Positions 49,501 to 53,325 of a DNA stretch of 64,000 nucleotides are shown here, piece by piece. The number at the start of each line of letters is the position of its first letter. Within the stretch, counting starts at the first letter, position 1. The position numbers and the translations under genes were made by a program. The stretch comes from Gordionus sp. m RMFG-2023 (taxonomy: Eukaryota > Nematomorpha > Gordioida > Chordodea > Parachordodidae): contig NC_088779.1 of the NCBI RefSeq assembly GCF_954871325.1, positions 15,688,846 to 15,752,845 of the forward strand. The letters are read 5' to 3'. The notes below the pieces were generated by a model. The model was not told the DNA's origin, did not search any database, and was given only the letters and a program-made list of their open reading frames with translations.

Positions 49501-51630
49501 CGTTAAAATGTAAAGAAGTTCGAACCTTATGATTTAATGCTGTGAAAGTTATCTAGTAGTATATTGTAAAATTCTAATTTATAGCCAAATTGTTTTAAGA
49601 TTATTACCAATCAATTTAACTTCCTTTTTAAATTAAATTTTAAAAATGCTTATTAATGCCTAGGACTAAATTAAATATAATATATAAATTATCTAAGTAT
49701 AGTATTATTGTAAAGTTGAAGATTTGTGATACTAATAAAATGGTATAACATGGAAAATTTTTATAAGAGTAAAAAATTCTAGTGAAAATGCAACATCAAT
49801 AAATAATTTTTTACTTTAAAAAGAAGGATGGTATAACAAAATCTATTAGAATTAGAGAATATTGAAAATATTTTAGTTAATTAATGAATAGACTATTTGT
49901 AAAATCAGAATAATCGATTCTCCGCTGTATATAAATTTTCTAATATTTAGTTATTATAATTTTTAAATTTAAATAAAAAAAACATTTTTCATAAAAAAAA
50001 TATTATTGAGGTGAATCTAGACAATATTTTAATTGCACAGCTCAATTAAAAATTTACAATAGGCATGCGGGCTAAAAGATTTTTTGGCGGGTGGGCGGAC
50101 GGGTTAAAAAATATTTTTGTAACAATGGGCAAGTGAATTTAAAATATTTTTAGGGTGTGAGCAGATTTCTTTTTATTAAAAATCATCTTTTATATCATAA
50201 TATTATATTTTATAAGCTTAAATAAAGATACATTATAATAAAATAAATAAAGCGCCAAACCAACTAATGAAATCATTTTTAAACATTAGGCGGGAGGTTT
50301 AAACAAAATTTTTATATATTAGCAAGACGGGCAAATTAAAAAACTATGGGCGAGCGAATTTATAATTGCGGGTGAGCGTTAGGGTTAAAACTCGCCCATT
50401 GCAGACCTATAAGCTTAATATTATTAAGTAAATATGGTTCAATATTGCACTAATAAACTGCTATAATTTATATATTAGATATTATTTAAAATTTTCAATT
50501 AATTTTTTAATGTTGAAATAAAAAAAAATGTGCTTCTCTATATGTAATTCTAATCAAATGTTGTGTAAAATAACTCATTGTTTTTAAAAACCGAACCTGA
50601 ACTATTGCTTTTATCTAACTTTGAACCGATATTGGTTTCGCCTCGGATCCCCAAATCTGCTAACAAGCATTGTTCTCAGTACCCTCCCCTATTATTGGCC
50701 AATTTATTATAGTTGGTGTACAAATTATTTTTTTAGTGAATAAATTCATTGTTTTAAATGATGAAATTACATTTTACTAATTATAAATATTTTAACCAAT
50801 TTTGTATTTAATACTGATATTCGATTATTTATATTGATTAAATATTAATTTTATGCTGGGAAAAATAAAAAAATATACTGAACAAAAAATACTGGAGGTT
50901 TTATTTACATAAATCAGAGACCTGCAGAGGTACCTTTATTATCAAAGAATTTTCAGGCCTGGCCCGAATTTTTTTTAAATAAATTTTATTTATTTTTGAT
51001 TTTTATAGCTAATAATGGCGATTTCAAATATTTGGTTTTAAAATATACGGCCCTGCCATATTTAAAAAAATTAAAATACGGCCGGGCCGGGCTTAGGGCC
51101 AGGCCTGCAGGTCTCTGACATAAATACTATGATAATCAATGCTAAATTAAACAATTAATAATAAAGAGACTTGGTAATTGCCTAAAAAATAGAGGACATT
51201 TCTTTCAAACACCTATTTGCTTGTTAATTATGTATAATCTAATATTTCATAAATGTCTAATCTTATTCATGAATTTTCACTTGCATCTTTTGTATATTTG
51301 ATAAAATTCGCCCATAATTACTTTATTTACATAAAAATAAATCAAGTTCTCAATAATATTCTCCTCATGATCAAAAAAAAGGATCAACCTGAATAAAAAG
51401 CTTTGCACAAATATTTTTTCTTAAAACTAATACTTTTTAGAAATAATAAATCATATCTTAAAATAATCATAAGGTGTGTCAAATGTTTATAAATAGAAGC
51501 TTTACCATGGTTGATCTTCTATCCAATTAGCTAAACAATGTCTAACTTCAAAAGGAAACGTTTGGACATATAACGGTATTTTTTTGACAGCATCACCTTG
51601 GATTTCCAGAATTTTTGCCCAAAGTGCCAT
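4470..51630 (-). CDS. STAT: STAT transcription factor (STAT5/STAT92E type), 13 exons, 3' end off window
   Basis: This is a signal transducer and activator of transcription: a latent cytoplasmic factor that, in the known family, is tyrosine-phosphorylated by JAK kinases, dimerises through SH2 and binds GAS sites in the nucleus. The joined exons give exactly 537 codons (1611 nt) without a stop, in this order: N-terminal interaction domain (exons 1-3), coiled coil (exons 4-7), DNA-binding domain (exons 8-12) and linker (exons 12-13). Landmarks are [64 protein letters not shown] and QFNK, all at the expected places for STAT5/STAT92E. Every intron is GT-AG and all twelve junctions conserve phase. 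The SH2 domain, the phosphotyrosine and the stop were not found down to position 1, so the gene continues left of the window. Four introns of 7-15 kb are packed with transposons. It appears intact as far as it can be read. Confidence 0.95.
4561..4696 (-). CDS. STAT: STAT exon 12 (end of DNA-binding domain, linker)
   Basis: Forty-five codons plus one base: [20 protein letters not shown], then NYKFF, then [17 protein letters not shown]. It matches STAT5/STAT92E PFAVPDKVPW, ALNMKF and LTEENLRFLA. Acceptor TTTAG, donor GTTAAA. Confidence 0.93.
4962..6719 (-). mobile_element. piggyBac transposon, decayed
   Basis: TTAA at 4,958-4,961 and 6,720-6,723 flank inverted termini CCCTTTGACGCC and (minus) CCCTTTGACGTC, the piggyBac hallmark. 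Minus-strand remnants include a segment like [16 protein letters not shown] followed by [20 protein letters not shown], which is the piggyBac 'YN..MGGVD..D' region, and then [10 protein letters not shown]. Numerous stops show it is dead. It lies in STAT intron 11. Confidence 0.88.
7553..10538. mobile_element. hAT-like element nested in element A
   Basis: The left terminus is TAGTGCTGTAAATGG with many AAGCGTTAC/GTAACG subterminal repeats. The right 230 bp (10,290-10,520) is the reverse complement of 39,597-39,760, the end of another hAT copy. Flanks TTTTTTAA and AGTTTTAA agree at six of eight positions. The LINE at 8,519-10,284 interrupts it. The right boundary is inferred from comparison with the element at 49.4-50.65 kb. 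Confidence 0.62.
8519..10284 (+). mobile_element. AP-endonuclease-class LINE, 5'-truncated copy
   Basis: Reading from 8,519 to the stop at 10,240 is open except for one TAG at 9,314-9,316, where the sister copy has GAG. RT motifs in order: [50 protein letters not shown] and YADDLVLM. Behind the RT lies a zinc finger ([23 protein letters not shown]), then the conserved tail [11 protein letters not shown] and [11 protein letters not shown]. The 3' end is a (GAA)n tail at about 10,262-10,284. The endonuclease is missing, so the copy is 5'-truncated, as LINEs usually are. It looks young compared with its host elements. Family placement (RTE/Jockey side) is uncertain. Confidence 0.9.
10653..11026 (-). 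repeat. hAT-type terminus CAGAGTTGTTAACGCTCC and flank
   Basis: The minus strand from 11,026 begins CAGAGTTGTTAACGCTCC, the same end as at 24,728 (plus), followed in both by AGCTCCCGC-type subterminal motifs. No second end or coding was found. The rest of the stretch is AT-rich. Confidence 0.4.
11027..11440. other. Intronic DNA with GC-rich patch
   Basis: Mostly AT-rich; 11,260-11,370 has a patch with CCGGGC/GAGCCGGGC motifs like the GC-rich MITEs, but no ends can be placed. Confidence 0.35.
11441..12140 (-). pseudogene. Possible transposase remnant
   Basis: Minus-strand fragments such as [15 protein letters not shown] followed by [11 protein letters not shown] resemble the region of hAT transposases before the dimerisation domain. 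[14 protein letters not shown] is unassigned. Frames are broken and no ends were found. Confidence 0.3.
12562..13134. repeat. TTAA-type MITE (piggyBac-like)
   Basis: Inverted termini share CCCTTCACTACAAAGGTGGGG on both sides. The right flank is TTAA (13,135-13,138) and the left is TTCA (12,558-12,561), a one-base decay of TTAA. The 573 bp have no credible coding. Inside, a second GGTGGGACCTATACTACCCC copy and A/T palindromes make it strongly foldable. It lies in STAT intron 11. Confidence 0.78.
13313..15020 (-). mobile_element. hAT family-2 element C, decayed
   Basis: The left end reads CAGGAATCCGAACCGAAATC. The right part, read on the minus strand from about 15,010, matches 49,520-49,620 (GTGAAAGTTAT, then AAATTCTAATTTATA, then TTAAGATTGTTATCAATC). 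It is a reverse-oriented relative of elements A and B. A GC-rich insert (about 14,180-14,502) lies inside. No transposase is left. It sits 240 bp from STAT exon 11. Confidence 0.6.
14180..14502. repeat. GC-rich MITE-like insert
   Basis: Starts TTAGAGATCTCTTGATTGGG and ends in GGCCCGATGATCAAGTGGAT, an imperfect inverted pair, with GGGTCGGGCTT and GGACTGGGCTTG inside. It resembles the GC-rich hAT MITEs of this window but no target duplication is visible. Confidence 0.45.
15264..15356 (-). CDS. STAT: STAT exon 11 (DNA-binding domain)
   Basis: Thirty-one codons, phase 0: [20 protein letters not shown] and then [23 protein letters not shown] and WDNAF are near-invariant STAT signatures. Acceptor ATTAG, donor GTAATT. 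It stands alone between introns of 6.9 and 10.6 kb. Confidence 0.94.
15600..15945. repeat. Hyphenated inverted repeat with GTATCGGTA subterminal motifs
   Basis: The left ACTCGGGTTATCAATCAG with GTATCGGTATCGG, and the right GTATCAACCGATACC with ATCGGGTTGGATATCG, form facing copies. This is typical of non-autonomous hAT ends. No target duplication or coding was found. Confidence 0.4.
15946..16895. other. Intron stretch with GC-rich patch at 16.6-16.7 kb
   Basis: Mostly A/T, with a C-rich stretch near 16,250-16,340 and a GC island (CCCGGCCCCCTGGATCCCGT at about 16,627, then CCGGACCCCCGATCACGG). No coding frame and no paired ends were recognised. Confidence 0.35.
16896..17321. repeat. GC-rich hAT-type MITE, 426 bp, perfect TSD
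   Basis: Termini TAGTGATCTGCA and (minus) TAGAGATCTGCA. The perfect 8-bp target duplication ATTGCAAC lies at 16,888-16,895 and 17,322-17,329. The interior holds many GGCCCGGCCC/GCCCGACCC motifs and A/T stretches, and no coding. It is the longest member of the family at 24.0, 36.6, 37.6, 48.2 and 50.9 kb. Confidence 0.88.
17500..18873 (+). mobile_element. hAT transposon remnant
   Basis: The plus strand encodes [20 protein letters not shown], then [19 protein letters not shown], then a segment like [20 protein letters not shown]. This is the hAT catalytic-core order C..H..L / TRW / 'pF..T'. The 3' terminus, on the minus strand from 18,873, is CAGGGATGTGAATCC. The 5' end was not found. Many stops are present. 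It lies within STAT intron 10. Confidence 0.72.
18874..20560. other. Unclassified intron DNA, higher GC at 19.4-20.0 kb
   Basis: Part of STAT intron 10. 19,440-20,010 is clearly less AT-rich than its surroundings and has no inverted ends, no open frame above about 50 codons and no motif I recognise. The rest is plain AT-rich DNA. Confidence 0.4.
20750..21549 (+). mobile_element. Possible piggyBac-like remnant with internal duplication
   Basis: The right end reads (minus) CCCTTTAATGGTCAATC and is followed by TTAA at 21,550-21,553, compatible with piggyBac. Plus-strand open pieces include [18 protein letters not shown] and an acidic run [14 protein letters not shown], then [11 protein letters not shown], suggesting a transposase N-terminus. 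No left TTAA/CCC end was found and no catalytic motif was seen. It contains the 162-bp tandem duplication. Confidence 0.35.
20971..21291. repeat. Tandem duplication, about 160 bp x 2
   Basis: 20,971-21,132 is repeated at 21,133-21,291 with only a 3-bp deletion and a few substitutions. Both copies start AAAAGTCTTTTTATAATTTC and end CTCTGATTGTATA. High identity implies a recent event. The 162-bp first unit is a multiple of three. Confidence 0.9.
21685..22115. repeat. Decayed element with GGTTCC subterminal repeats
   Basis: GGAACC/GGTTCC motifs cluster at both ends (GGAACCTAGAGTAATAAGG on the left, GGTTACCAGGGTTCAAGG on the right), as in hAT family 2. The interior is AT-rich with no coding. It lies 190 bp downstream of STAT exon 10 in intron 10. 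Confidence 0.4.
22309..22431 (-). CDS. STAT: STAT exon 10 (DNA-binding domain)
   Basis: Forty-one codons, phase 0: [20 protein letters not shown], then FCIMFKSSF, ending EIVFNVW. This is the insect-type LKKIKR/EKF/VFQVW region. Acceptor CTATAG, donor GTTAGT; the intron to exon 9 is only 44 bp. Confidence 0.94.
22476..22626 (-). CDS. STAT: STAT exon 9 (DNA-binding domain)
   Basis: The first base completes AG to a Ser codon; then come 50 codons including [26 protein letters not shown] and VHFKNM. In STAT5 the same order is SEQQAKSLLKN, SGEILNNC and VMEY. Acceptor TTTTTAG, donor GTTTAT. It lies 12.6 kb from exon 8. Confidence 0.94.
22627..23690. other. Intron 8 DNA without recognised features
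   Basis: AT-rich DNA directly upstream of exon 9. I see no open frames, paired ends or known motifs. Confidence 0.45.
23693..24690. repeat. Composite inverted and direct repeat around a MITE
   Basis: 23,693-23,775 and 24,405-24,485 are inverted copies (TAAAGAGTCAAGTAATTAAT against ATTAAACACTTGACTCTTTA). Immediately beyond each, ATAAGTGACCACTGAGAAAG begins a direct repeat (23,806-23,990 and 24,488-24,680). The MITE at 24,021-24,192 lies between. Confidence 0.6.
24021..24192. repeat. GC-rich hAT-type MITE, 172 bp
   Basis: Termini CAGAGACCTGCAGG and (minus) CAGAGATCTGCA. The target duplication ATAAATGT/ATAAATAT matches at seven of eight. The interior is GCCCGGCCCTAGGGCCGAGC and the like, without coding. 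Confidence 0.82.
24728..24830 (+). repeat. Solitary hAT-type terminus
   Basis: Begins CAGAGTTGTTAACGCTCC followed by GGAGTTAGCTCCCGCC and a GGAGTG/CACTCC palindrome. It is the same end as 11,026 on the minus strand. The rest of the element is missing. Confidence 0.45.
24903..26897 (+). mobile_element. hAT transposon copy 2 (decayed, full length)
   Basis: Ends CAGGTTTGGCATGTCGGTCA and (minus) CCTGGTTGGGCATTTTACC, with flanks ATATTAAA/ATATTAAG matching at seven of eight. The remnant runs from a BED zinc finger ([10 protein letters not shown] ... HLLSSC, about 25,450) through a [10 protein letters not shown] core (about 26,150) to the C-terminal end at about 26,640. Colinear with 575-3,566 over its whole length; some segments are missing here. 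Many stops are present. Confidence 0.85.
26911..27460 (-). mobile_element. hAT C-terminal fragment (another family)
   Basis: The minus strand reads [20 protein letters not shown], followed by a [16 protein letters not shown] end, the hAT dimerisation domain. Further upstream is [18 protein letters not shown]. Related to 46,788-47,711 and 39.6-40.9 kb. The 5' part is missing; the LINE at 27.47 kb abuts it. Confidence 0.75.
27470..30455 (+). mobile_element. AP-endonuclease-class LINE, longer decayed copy
   Basis: Same family as 8,519-10,284 but retaining the endonuclease: [18 protein letters not shown], then [13 protein letters not shown] (27,690-27,820), and later [17 protein letters not shown] (28,100). 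RT remnants are [22 protein letters not shown] and [14 protein letters not shown], then a degraded zinc finger and RLRWFGHV. About 120 bp present in the other copy (8,558-8,676) is deleted at about 28,965. Many frameshifts and stops make it dead. The 3' end is CCATAAAACGGAGAAGAAG, matching the first copy. Lies in STAT intron 8. Confidence 0.9.
30456..31279. other. AT-rich intron 8 DNA
   Basis: No feature recognised apart from a G12 run at about 30,884. Confidence 0.45.
31280..33410 (+). mobile_element. RLE-class LINE E1, 5'-truncated
   Basis: The coding remnant begins [18 protein letters not shown], then [55 protein letters not shown] and [10 protein letters not shown] (catalytic LDD). After these come a zinc knuckle (CHLCNLPVQ ... 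RHGLNC) and an endonuclease-like block ([12 protein letters not shown] ... LIWDATC). Frameshifts are at about 32,092 and 32,905; otherwise it is open, so it is fairly young. The N-terminus is missing. It is a distinct subfamily from E2-E4 (for example SRSQGR in place of CRSCNGR). The zinc knuckle plus PD-x-D block matches the R2-like restriction-like endonuclease layout; the functional reading is family knowledge. Confidence 0.85.
33411..34930. other. AT-rich intron 8 DNA
   Basis: LINE 3' UTR and plain AT-rich DNA. At 34,560-34,668 CCCCGATTTTGGTGATATTG faces (minus) CCCCCGATTTCATTCCGTC, a possible tiny MITE. Nothing else is recognised. Confidence 0.4.
34936..35200 (+). other. Possible tRNA-derived SINE-like segment
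   Basis: TAGGCCAGAGGTAATAACTC resembles a pol III A box and TGTTCGAGATCCCGG a B box, but they are about 190 bp apart, longer than in tRNA genes. GC content is above the surroundings. A single copy only was seen in the window. It lies in intron 8 just below exon 8. Confidence 0.25.
35242..35376 (-). CDS. STAT: STAT exon 8 (DNA-binding domain start)
   Basis: Encodes [20 protein letters not shown] and continues through [10 protein letters not shown] and VQANIM, nearly identical to STAT5/STAT92E, then AG of a split Ser codon. Donor GTTTTC. The reading frame stays open past the donor down to 34,968, but that part has no STAT similarity and is read-through into the 12.6-kb intron. Confidence 0.95.
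35421..35573 (-). CDS. STAT: STAT exon 7 (coiled coil end)
   Basis: Starts [20 protein letters not shown] (STAT5: CEQLAEIIWQNRQQIRRAE) and ends SSLVY plus GA of a split Asp codon. Donor GTAAAT. It is separated from exon 8 by a 44-bp intron, the shortest in the gene. Confidence 0.94.
35615..35766 (-). CDS. STAT: STAT exon 6 (coiled coil)
   Basis: Fifty codons plus TG of a split Trp codon. It contains [20 protein letters not shown], matching the invariant STAT5 stretch ELIQWKRRQQLAGNG. Donor GTTAAT. Confidence 0.93.
35809..35966 (-). CDS. STAT: STAT exon 5 (coiled coil)
   Basis: Completes a split Ala codon and adds 52 codons, starting [10 protein letters not shown] and ending EIRGKRL. The exon is charged and helical and poorly conserved, as is usual for this part of STATs. 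Acceptor GAAAG, donor GTAATT. The frame is forced by both neighbours. Confidence 0.88.
36015..36096 (-). CDS. STAT: STAT exon 4 (coiled coil start)
   Basis: Twenty-seven codons plus one base: [20 protein letters not shown] and then QEGKKLC. This is the first helix of the four-helix coiled-coil domain (STAT5 LQQTQEYFI). Donor GTATAT. Confidence 0.9.
36257..36346 (-). CDS. STAT: STAT exon 3 (end of N-domain)
   Basis: Thirty codons, phase 0 on both sides: [20 protein letters not shown] and then [10 protein letters not shown]. This matches the conserved 'P-L-E-L-V-R-C-I-R' helix of STAT5. Acceptor TTTTAG, donor GTTTTA. Confidence 0.93.
36388..36550 (-). CDS. STAT: STAT exon 2 (N-domain)
   Basis: One base plus 54 codons, beginning [18 protein letters not shown] and ending KYFQ. 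Acceptor CTAG, donor GTTTAC. It matches the second half of the STAT N-terminal domain. A GC-rich MITE (36,643-36,851) ends up 93 bp upstream of its acceptor. Confidence 0.93.
36643..36851. repeat. GC-rich hAT-type MITE, 209 bp
   Basis: Ends CAGACCCGTAAGCCCGG and (minus) CAGACTGCCCGG. Flanks ACAAATAT/ATAAATAT match at seven of eight. Interior GGGCCG/CCGGGC motifs. It lies 93 bp upstream of the STAT exon 2 acceptor. Confidence 0.78.
37300..37480. repeat. GC-rich decayed repeat
   Basis: GAGCAGGGCC, AACCGGGCCTGG, GGCTGGGCTG and CTGGGCGGC are spaced through AT-rich DNA, in the style of the GC-rich MITEs. Ends cannot be placed. Confidence 0.35.
37575..37685. repeat. GC-rich MITE fragment
   Basis: Starts with the exact terminus CAGAGACCTGCAG and continues CACGGCCGGGCCCGG, then TCGGCTAGGCCCGGG. 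The other end is missing. Confidence 0.65.
37830..37985. repeat. 14-bp GCGAATGCATTA tandem array, small
   Basis: Units such as GCGAATGCATTACC, GCGAATGCATCATA and GCCAATGCATTTTA follow each other at 14-bp spacing, then decay. Same unit as at 60.8 kb and, inverted, 49.1 kb. In STAT intron 1. Confidence 0.75.
37986..39589. other. Intron 1 DNA with an unassigned minus-strand open stretch
   Basis: Mostly AT-rich. A short direct repeat (TATTCTAACTCATTTAG) occurs at 38,190 and 38,307. On the minus strand, about 39,040-38,720 is open for some 105 codons apart from one [40 protein letters not shown], then [21 protein letters not shown] do not recognise the protein. It may be a decayed transposon or an exon of another gene. 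Confidence 0.3.
39590..40935 (+). mobile_element. hAT transposon remnant
   Basis: The left end has the GTAACG/CGTTACTTTAAA subterminal motifs that recur inverted at 10,290-10,520. Coding scraps: [19 protein letters not shown] (39,911) and, near 40,740-40,870, [15 protein letters not shown] followed by a degraded SVERVF, the hAT dimerisation motif. Most of the transposase is missing. The right end may be the solitary terminus at 47,911-47,980, with later elements between (inference). Confidence 0.6.
40974..42406 (+). mobile_element. RLE-class LINE E2, 5'-truncated
   Basis: Open from about 40,990 to 41,978, then on in the same frame after one TGA to TAG at 42,179. Content: the RT thumb end ([40 protein letters not shown]), a zinc knuckle (CSGCNSPVD ... 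RHSLHC), [13 protein letters not shown], the endonuclease-like [14 protein letters not shown] and [15 protein letters not shown], then [13 protein letters not shown] and [18 protein letters not shown]. The RT palm is lost by 5' truncation. Near-identical direct repeats of about 38 bp (40,936-40,973 and 42,407-42,446) bound it, consistent with a long target duplication. In STAT intron 1. Confidence 0.85.
42770..44890 (+). mobile_element. RLE-class LINE E3, decayed
   Basis: Broken frames, order as in E4: [16 protein letters not shown] (43,255), [11 protein letters not shown] with a degraded DG.RP (43,355), [13 protein letters not shown] (43,680), then a jump at about 43,920 that removes the RT catalytic region. 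It goes on with [52 protein letters not shown] and a weakened endonuclease block. Several stops and shifts; dead. Closer to E2/E4 than to E1. Confidence 0.78.
44901..44976. repeat. Inverted repeat partner of 47,790-47,872
   Basis: The stretch from AATCCTTTTTACATATTTTG to GATGGATTAAAATTATGAAG returns as the reverse complement at 47,790-47,872 with high identity. It sits in the 3' tail of E3. Confidence 0.75.
45018..46205. mobile_element. Foldback element with long inverted arms
   Basis: The left arm from 45,020 (AATGACGGGGTTGAGGGGTAA ...) returns reversed at the right end (TTACCCTTTAACCCCGTC, 46,175-46,192). The match goes on inward past TTGTTGCAATGTA and ATCATATTGGGTA, making near-complete arms of some 500 bp. 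The left tip carries a CCCGTC/GACGGG hairpin. Inner blocks (TTTTCAGGCCAAT..., GATCAGGCCT) are duplicated again. No coding. In STAT intron 1. Confidence 0.75.
46788..47711 (+). mobile_element. Short hAT with dimerisation domain only, perfect TSD
   Basis: Termini TAGTGATGTTAAGGTAACTT and (minus) TAGTGATGTTAAAAGTTACT; the 8-bp target duplication ATTTTATA at 46,780-46,787 and 47,712-47,719 is perfect. Subterminal GTAACTAGTTAC repeats. A frame from 47,021 to about 47,412 (one stop at 47,207) gives [20 protein letters not shown], then [20 protein letters not shown] and INLLLKANK, the hAT C-terminal dimerisation domain. The catalytic core is absent, so it is an internally deleted derivative. Confidence 0.92.
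47790..47872. repeat. Inverted copy of 44,901-44,976
   Basis: The reverse complement of the E3 tail segment, 80 bp beyond the hAT at 46,788-47,711. It may be a stray 3'-tail fragment of another LINE copy on the minus strand, or one arm of a larger inverted structure. Confidence 0.7.
47911..47980. repeat. Solitary hAT terminus TAGTGCTGTAAA (inverted)
   Basis: Ends GTAACGTTTACAGCACTA, the reverse of the terminus at 7,553 (TAGTGCTGTAAATGG), with the same GAGTAATGC/CGAGTAA subterminal motifs. Confidence 0.6.
48230..48495. repeat. GC-rich MITE, eroded ends
   Basis: CGTGCAGGCCAAGC at the left and CTGTAGATCTG at the right are decayed versions of the family ends. Interior GGCCGGGCAG and CAGGGCCGGGCC motifs. 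No target duplication is readable. Confidence 0.65.
48496..49060. other. AT-rich intron 1 DNA
   Basis: No feature recognised. Confidence 0.4.
49065..49345. repeat. 14-bp CGATAATGCATTCG tandem array
   Basis: About 20 units of 14 bp, for example CGATAATGAATTCG, CGATAATACATTCG and CGATAATGCATTCG. This is the reverse complement of the GCGAATGCATTATC unit seen at 37.8 and 60.8 kb. In STAT intron 1, about 2.2 kb downstream of exon 1. Confidence 0.82.
49436..50653. mobile_element. hAT family-2 element B
   Basis: Left CAAGGGATCCAAACCGAACC, right (minus) GGGGATCCGAGGCGAAACC. Colinear with element A without A's nested insert, so it shows the uninterrupted form. It carries its own GC-rich insert (50,060-50,409). 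No transposase frame remains. Confidence 0.65.
50060..50409. repeat. GC-rich insert within element B
   Basis: TAGGCATGCGGGCTAAAA at the left faces (minus) TAGGTCTGCAATGGGCGAG. Interior GGCGGGTGGGCGGACGGG and GGCGGGAGG runs. No target duplication found. A different subfamily from the GGCCCGGCCC MITEs. Confidence 0.5.
50915..51117. repeat. GC-rich hAT-type MITE, 203 bp, perfect TIR and TSD
   Basis: Perfect 13-bp inverted termini CAGAGACCTGCAG, with the perfect 8-bp target duplication ACATAAAT at 50,907-50,914 and 51,118-51,125. The interior has CAGGCCTGGCCCG and GGCCGGGCCGGGC. The best-preserved member of the family; 390 bp into STAT intron 1. Confidence 0.93.
51506..51630 (-). CDS. STAT: STAT exon 1 (start codon, N-domain)
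   Basis: The exon begins [15 protein letters not shown] and ends in IEDQP plus the first two bases of a Trp codon, with donor GTAAAG. It has 41 codons plus TG, which the first base of exon 2 completes to TGG. The ATG at 51,630 aligns with the initiator of STAT5 (MAVWIQAQQLQGDAL), so this start is preferred. A TATAG lies about 9 bases before the ATG and could be the acceptor of a 5'-UTR intron; this is inference. Confidence 0.93.
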
Positions 51631-53106
51631 GAATTATTCTATAAATAAATTTTAAATAAAGGAGTAATTTCTGTGTAATATATTTTGAGATTATTGAGAA
51701 TGCTTATTCTTGCGATACTAAATATAAGATCAGGACGATATTTAGCATTTTTTGAAAATATCGGATAGTGCCAATATTTTTAAAAACCTATCCGGTATTT
51801 TATTGTTTCTGGTTATTTAATGATTTGTAGTATAATATTTTTTGTATAATTTCATAATAATCAATTAATAAAAGCAAACAAAATTCAATTTATTTATGAT
51901 GTTTAAAAATATAGAATTATTTTAAAAGATAAAGCTTAAAATTTGATATTATTTTCGTTATATTATCTGCAATAGAAAATATCTAATGAGTTACATTCAG
52001 CTAGTATGTTAAACGATTTAGTCGATTTTTTAAAGTGGCTAACTTAAGATTTTAGCCAAAAGTAAATTACCCAAGCTTAAAAATTTGCCCAGAGATGACA
52101 GAAAGTGAACATCTATGAAATTACAAGAATAATATTTTGATATTTTACATAAACTTAATTTAGACGTTTCAACGCTACATTCAGCCATAAAAATAGCCAA
52201 TATTTTAAATGAAATGAGCATTTGGAAAATAAAAAATCAAAATACACTTAATCATTCATGAAAGTTAGTTGGTTATTTAAACAAATGACATTGTTTTGGG
52301 ATGGAGGTTAATAAAAAATCAATTTGTAAATATCATATCACATTGATGGCTGCCCATTGAACAAATACTGTGTTGTGCAGATTTAATGGAAAATATTTCT
52401 ATAAACTTGTAAAAATTGATAAAAATATATAAATATGTTATTGTAACAATTTTTTGCAGCTCAAATAATTTTATTTGCAAATAAATGAAAACACAACACT
52501 GTAATAATGAAAGTAGATTCAATAACAACGAACGTACTTACAAATTATCTCATAAAATTCTATTAATAAGCGTAGAATGGATATGATAAAAACAATCGGT
52601 ATTTTTTTTTATAATAAAATTTTATTTTCATTTTACAATATAGCTTCTTAATAATCTGTATTGGCTGTTTGCTTACATATTTTCACAAGACATCACATTG
52701 GTTACATTCATTGGATTTTTTTAATTTTAATTACAATACAATGCATATTTTTATTATATATATTACATAATAATGATTTTAAATATAACGCTATCTATAT
52801 TATATATTTTAATTTATAAAAATATTAAAAATTTAATAAAATTAAAAAAACAAAATGGCTCGATTTTTTTTATTGAACAGTTAAATATAAGGGTAATAAC
52901 CATTTCGAGCGAATATCATAACCCAAAAAAAATTCCTTCTCAATAATGTTAATTTTTTATTTTTACTGGAAATAAGACATGGAATTTTTTAATTTTTTTG
53001 TTATATTTTCCAATGTAGAATTTTAAGGGCTAAAATAATATATAATTTTTAACTCTATCTTAAGTATTTTTGCATTGCGCGATTTTCAATTTTGAAGGTG
53101 TATAAC
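51631..53106. other. Upstream flank of STAT
   Basis: Presumed promoter and 5'-UTR side of STAT; no motif can be assigned. 51,730-51,830 has CGATATTTAGC and AATATCGGATAG motifs like a decayed hAT end. At 52,030-52,230 the plus strand has coding-like pieces (ILAKSKLPKLKNLPRDD; NLDVSTLHSAIKIANILNEM). The first resembles a piece at 63,214 (ILAKRKLSLETFPTDD), so this is probably a transposon fragment. Confidence 0.35.
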
Positions 53107-53325
53107 TAGTGTTGTTAATCGACTAAATTTAGTCGACTAACTAATACTTTTAGTCGAAAAATTCGAAAATTTAGCAACTAAATTAGTCTATTAGTCGAAA
53201 AGTGACTAATTTAGTCGACTAAAACGACTAATATAGTCGACTAAAACGGCTAATATAGTCGACTAAAACGGCTAATTTAGTCGACTAAAAGAACTAATTA
53301 AGTCTACTAAATTAAGTCATAATCG
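53107..53325 (+). repeat. hAT-type terminus with TAGTCGACTAA subterminal repeats
   Basis: Begins TAGTGTTGTTAATCGACTAA and carries many GTCGACTAAAACGGCTAA repeats. This matches the layout of hAT ends (TAGNGNTG start plus dense subterminal motifs). The partner end was not found in the window. Confidence 0.55.
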
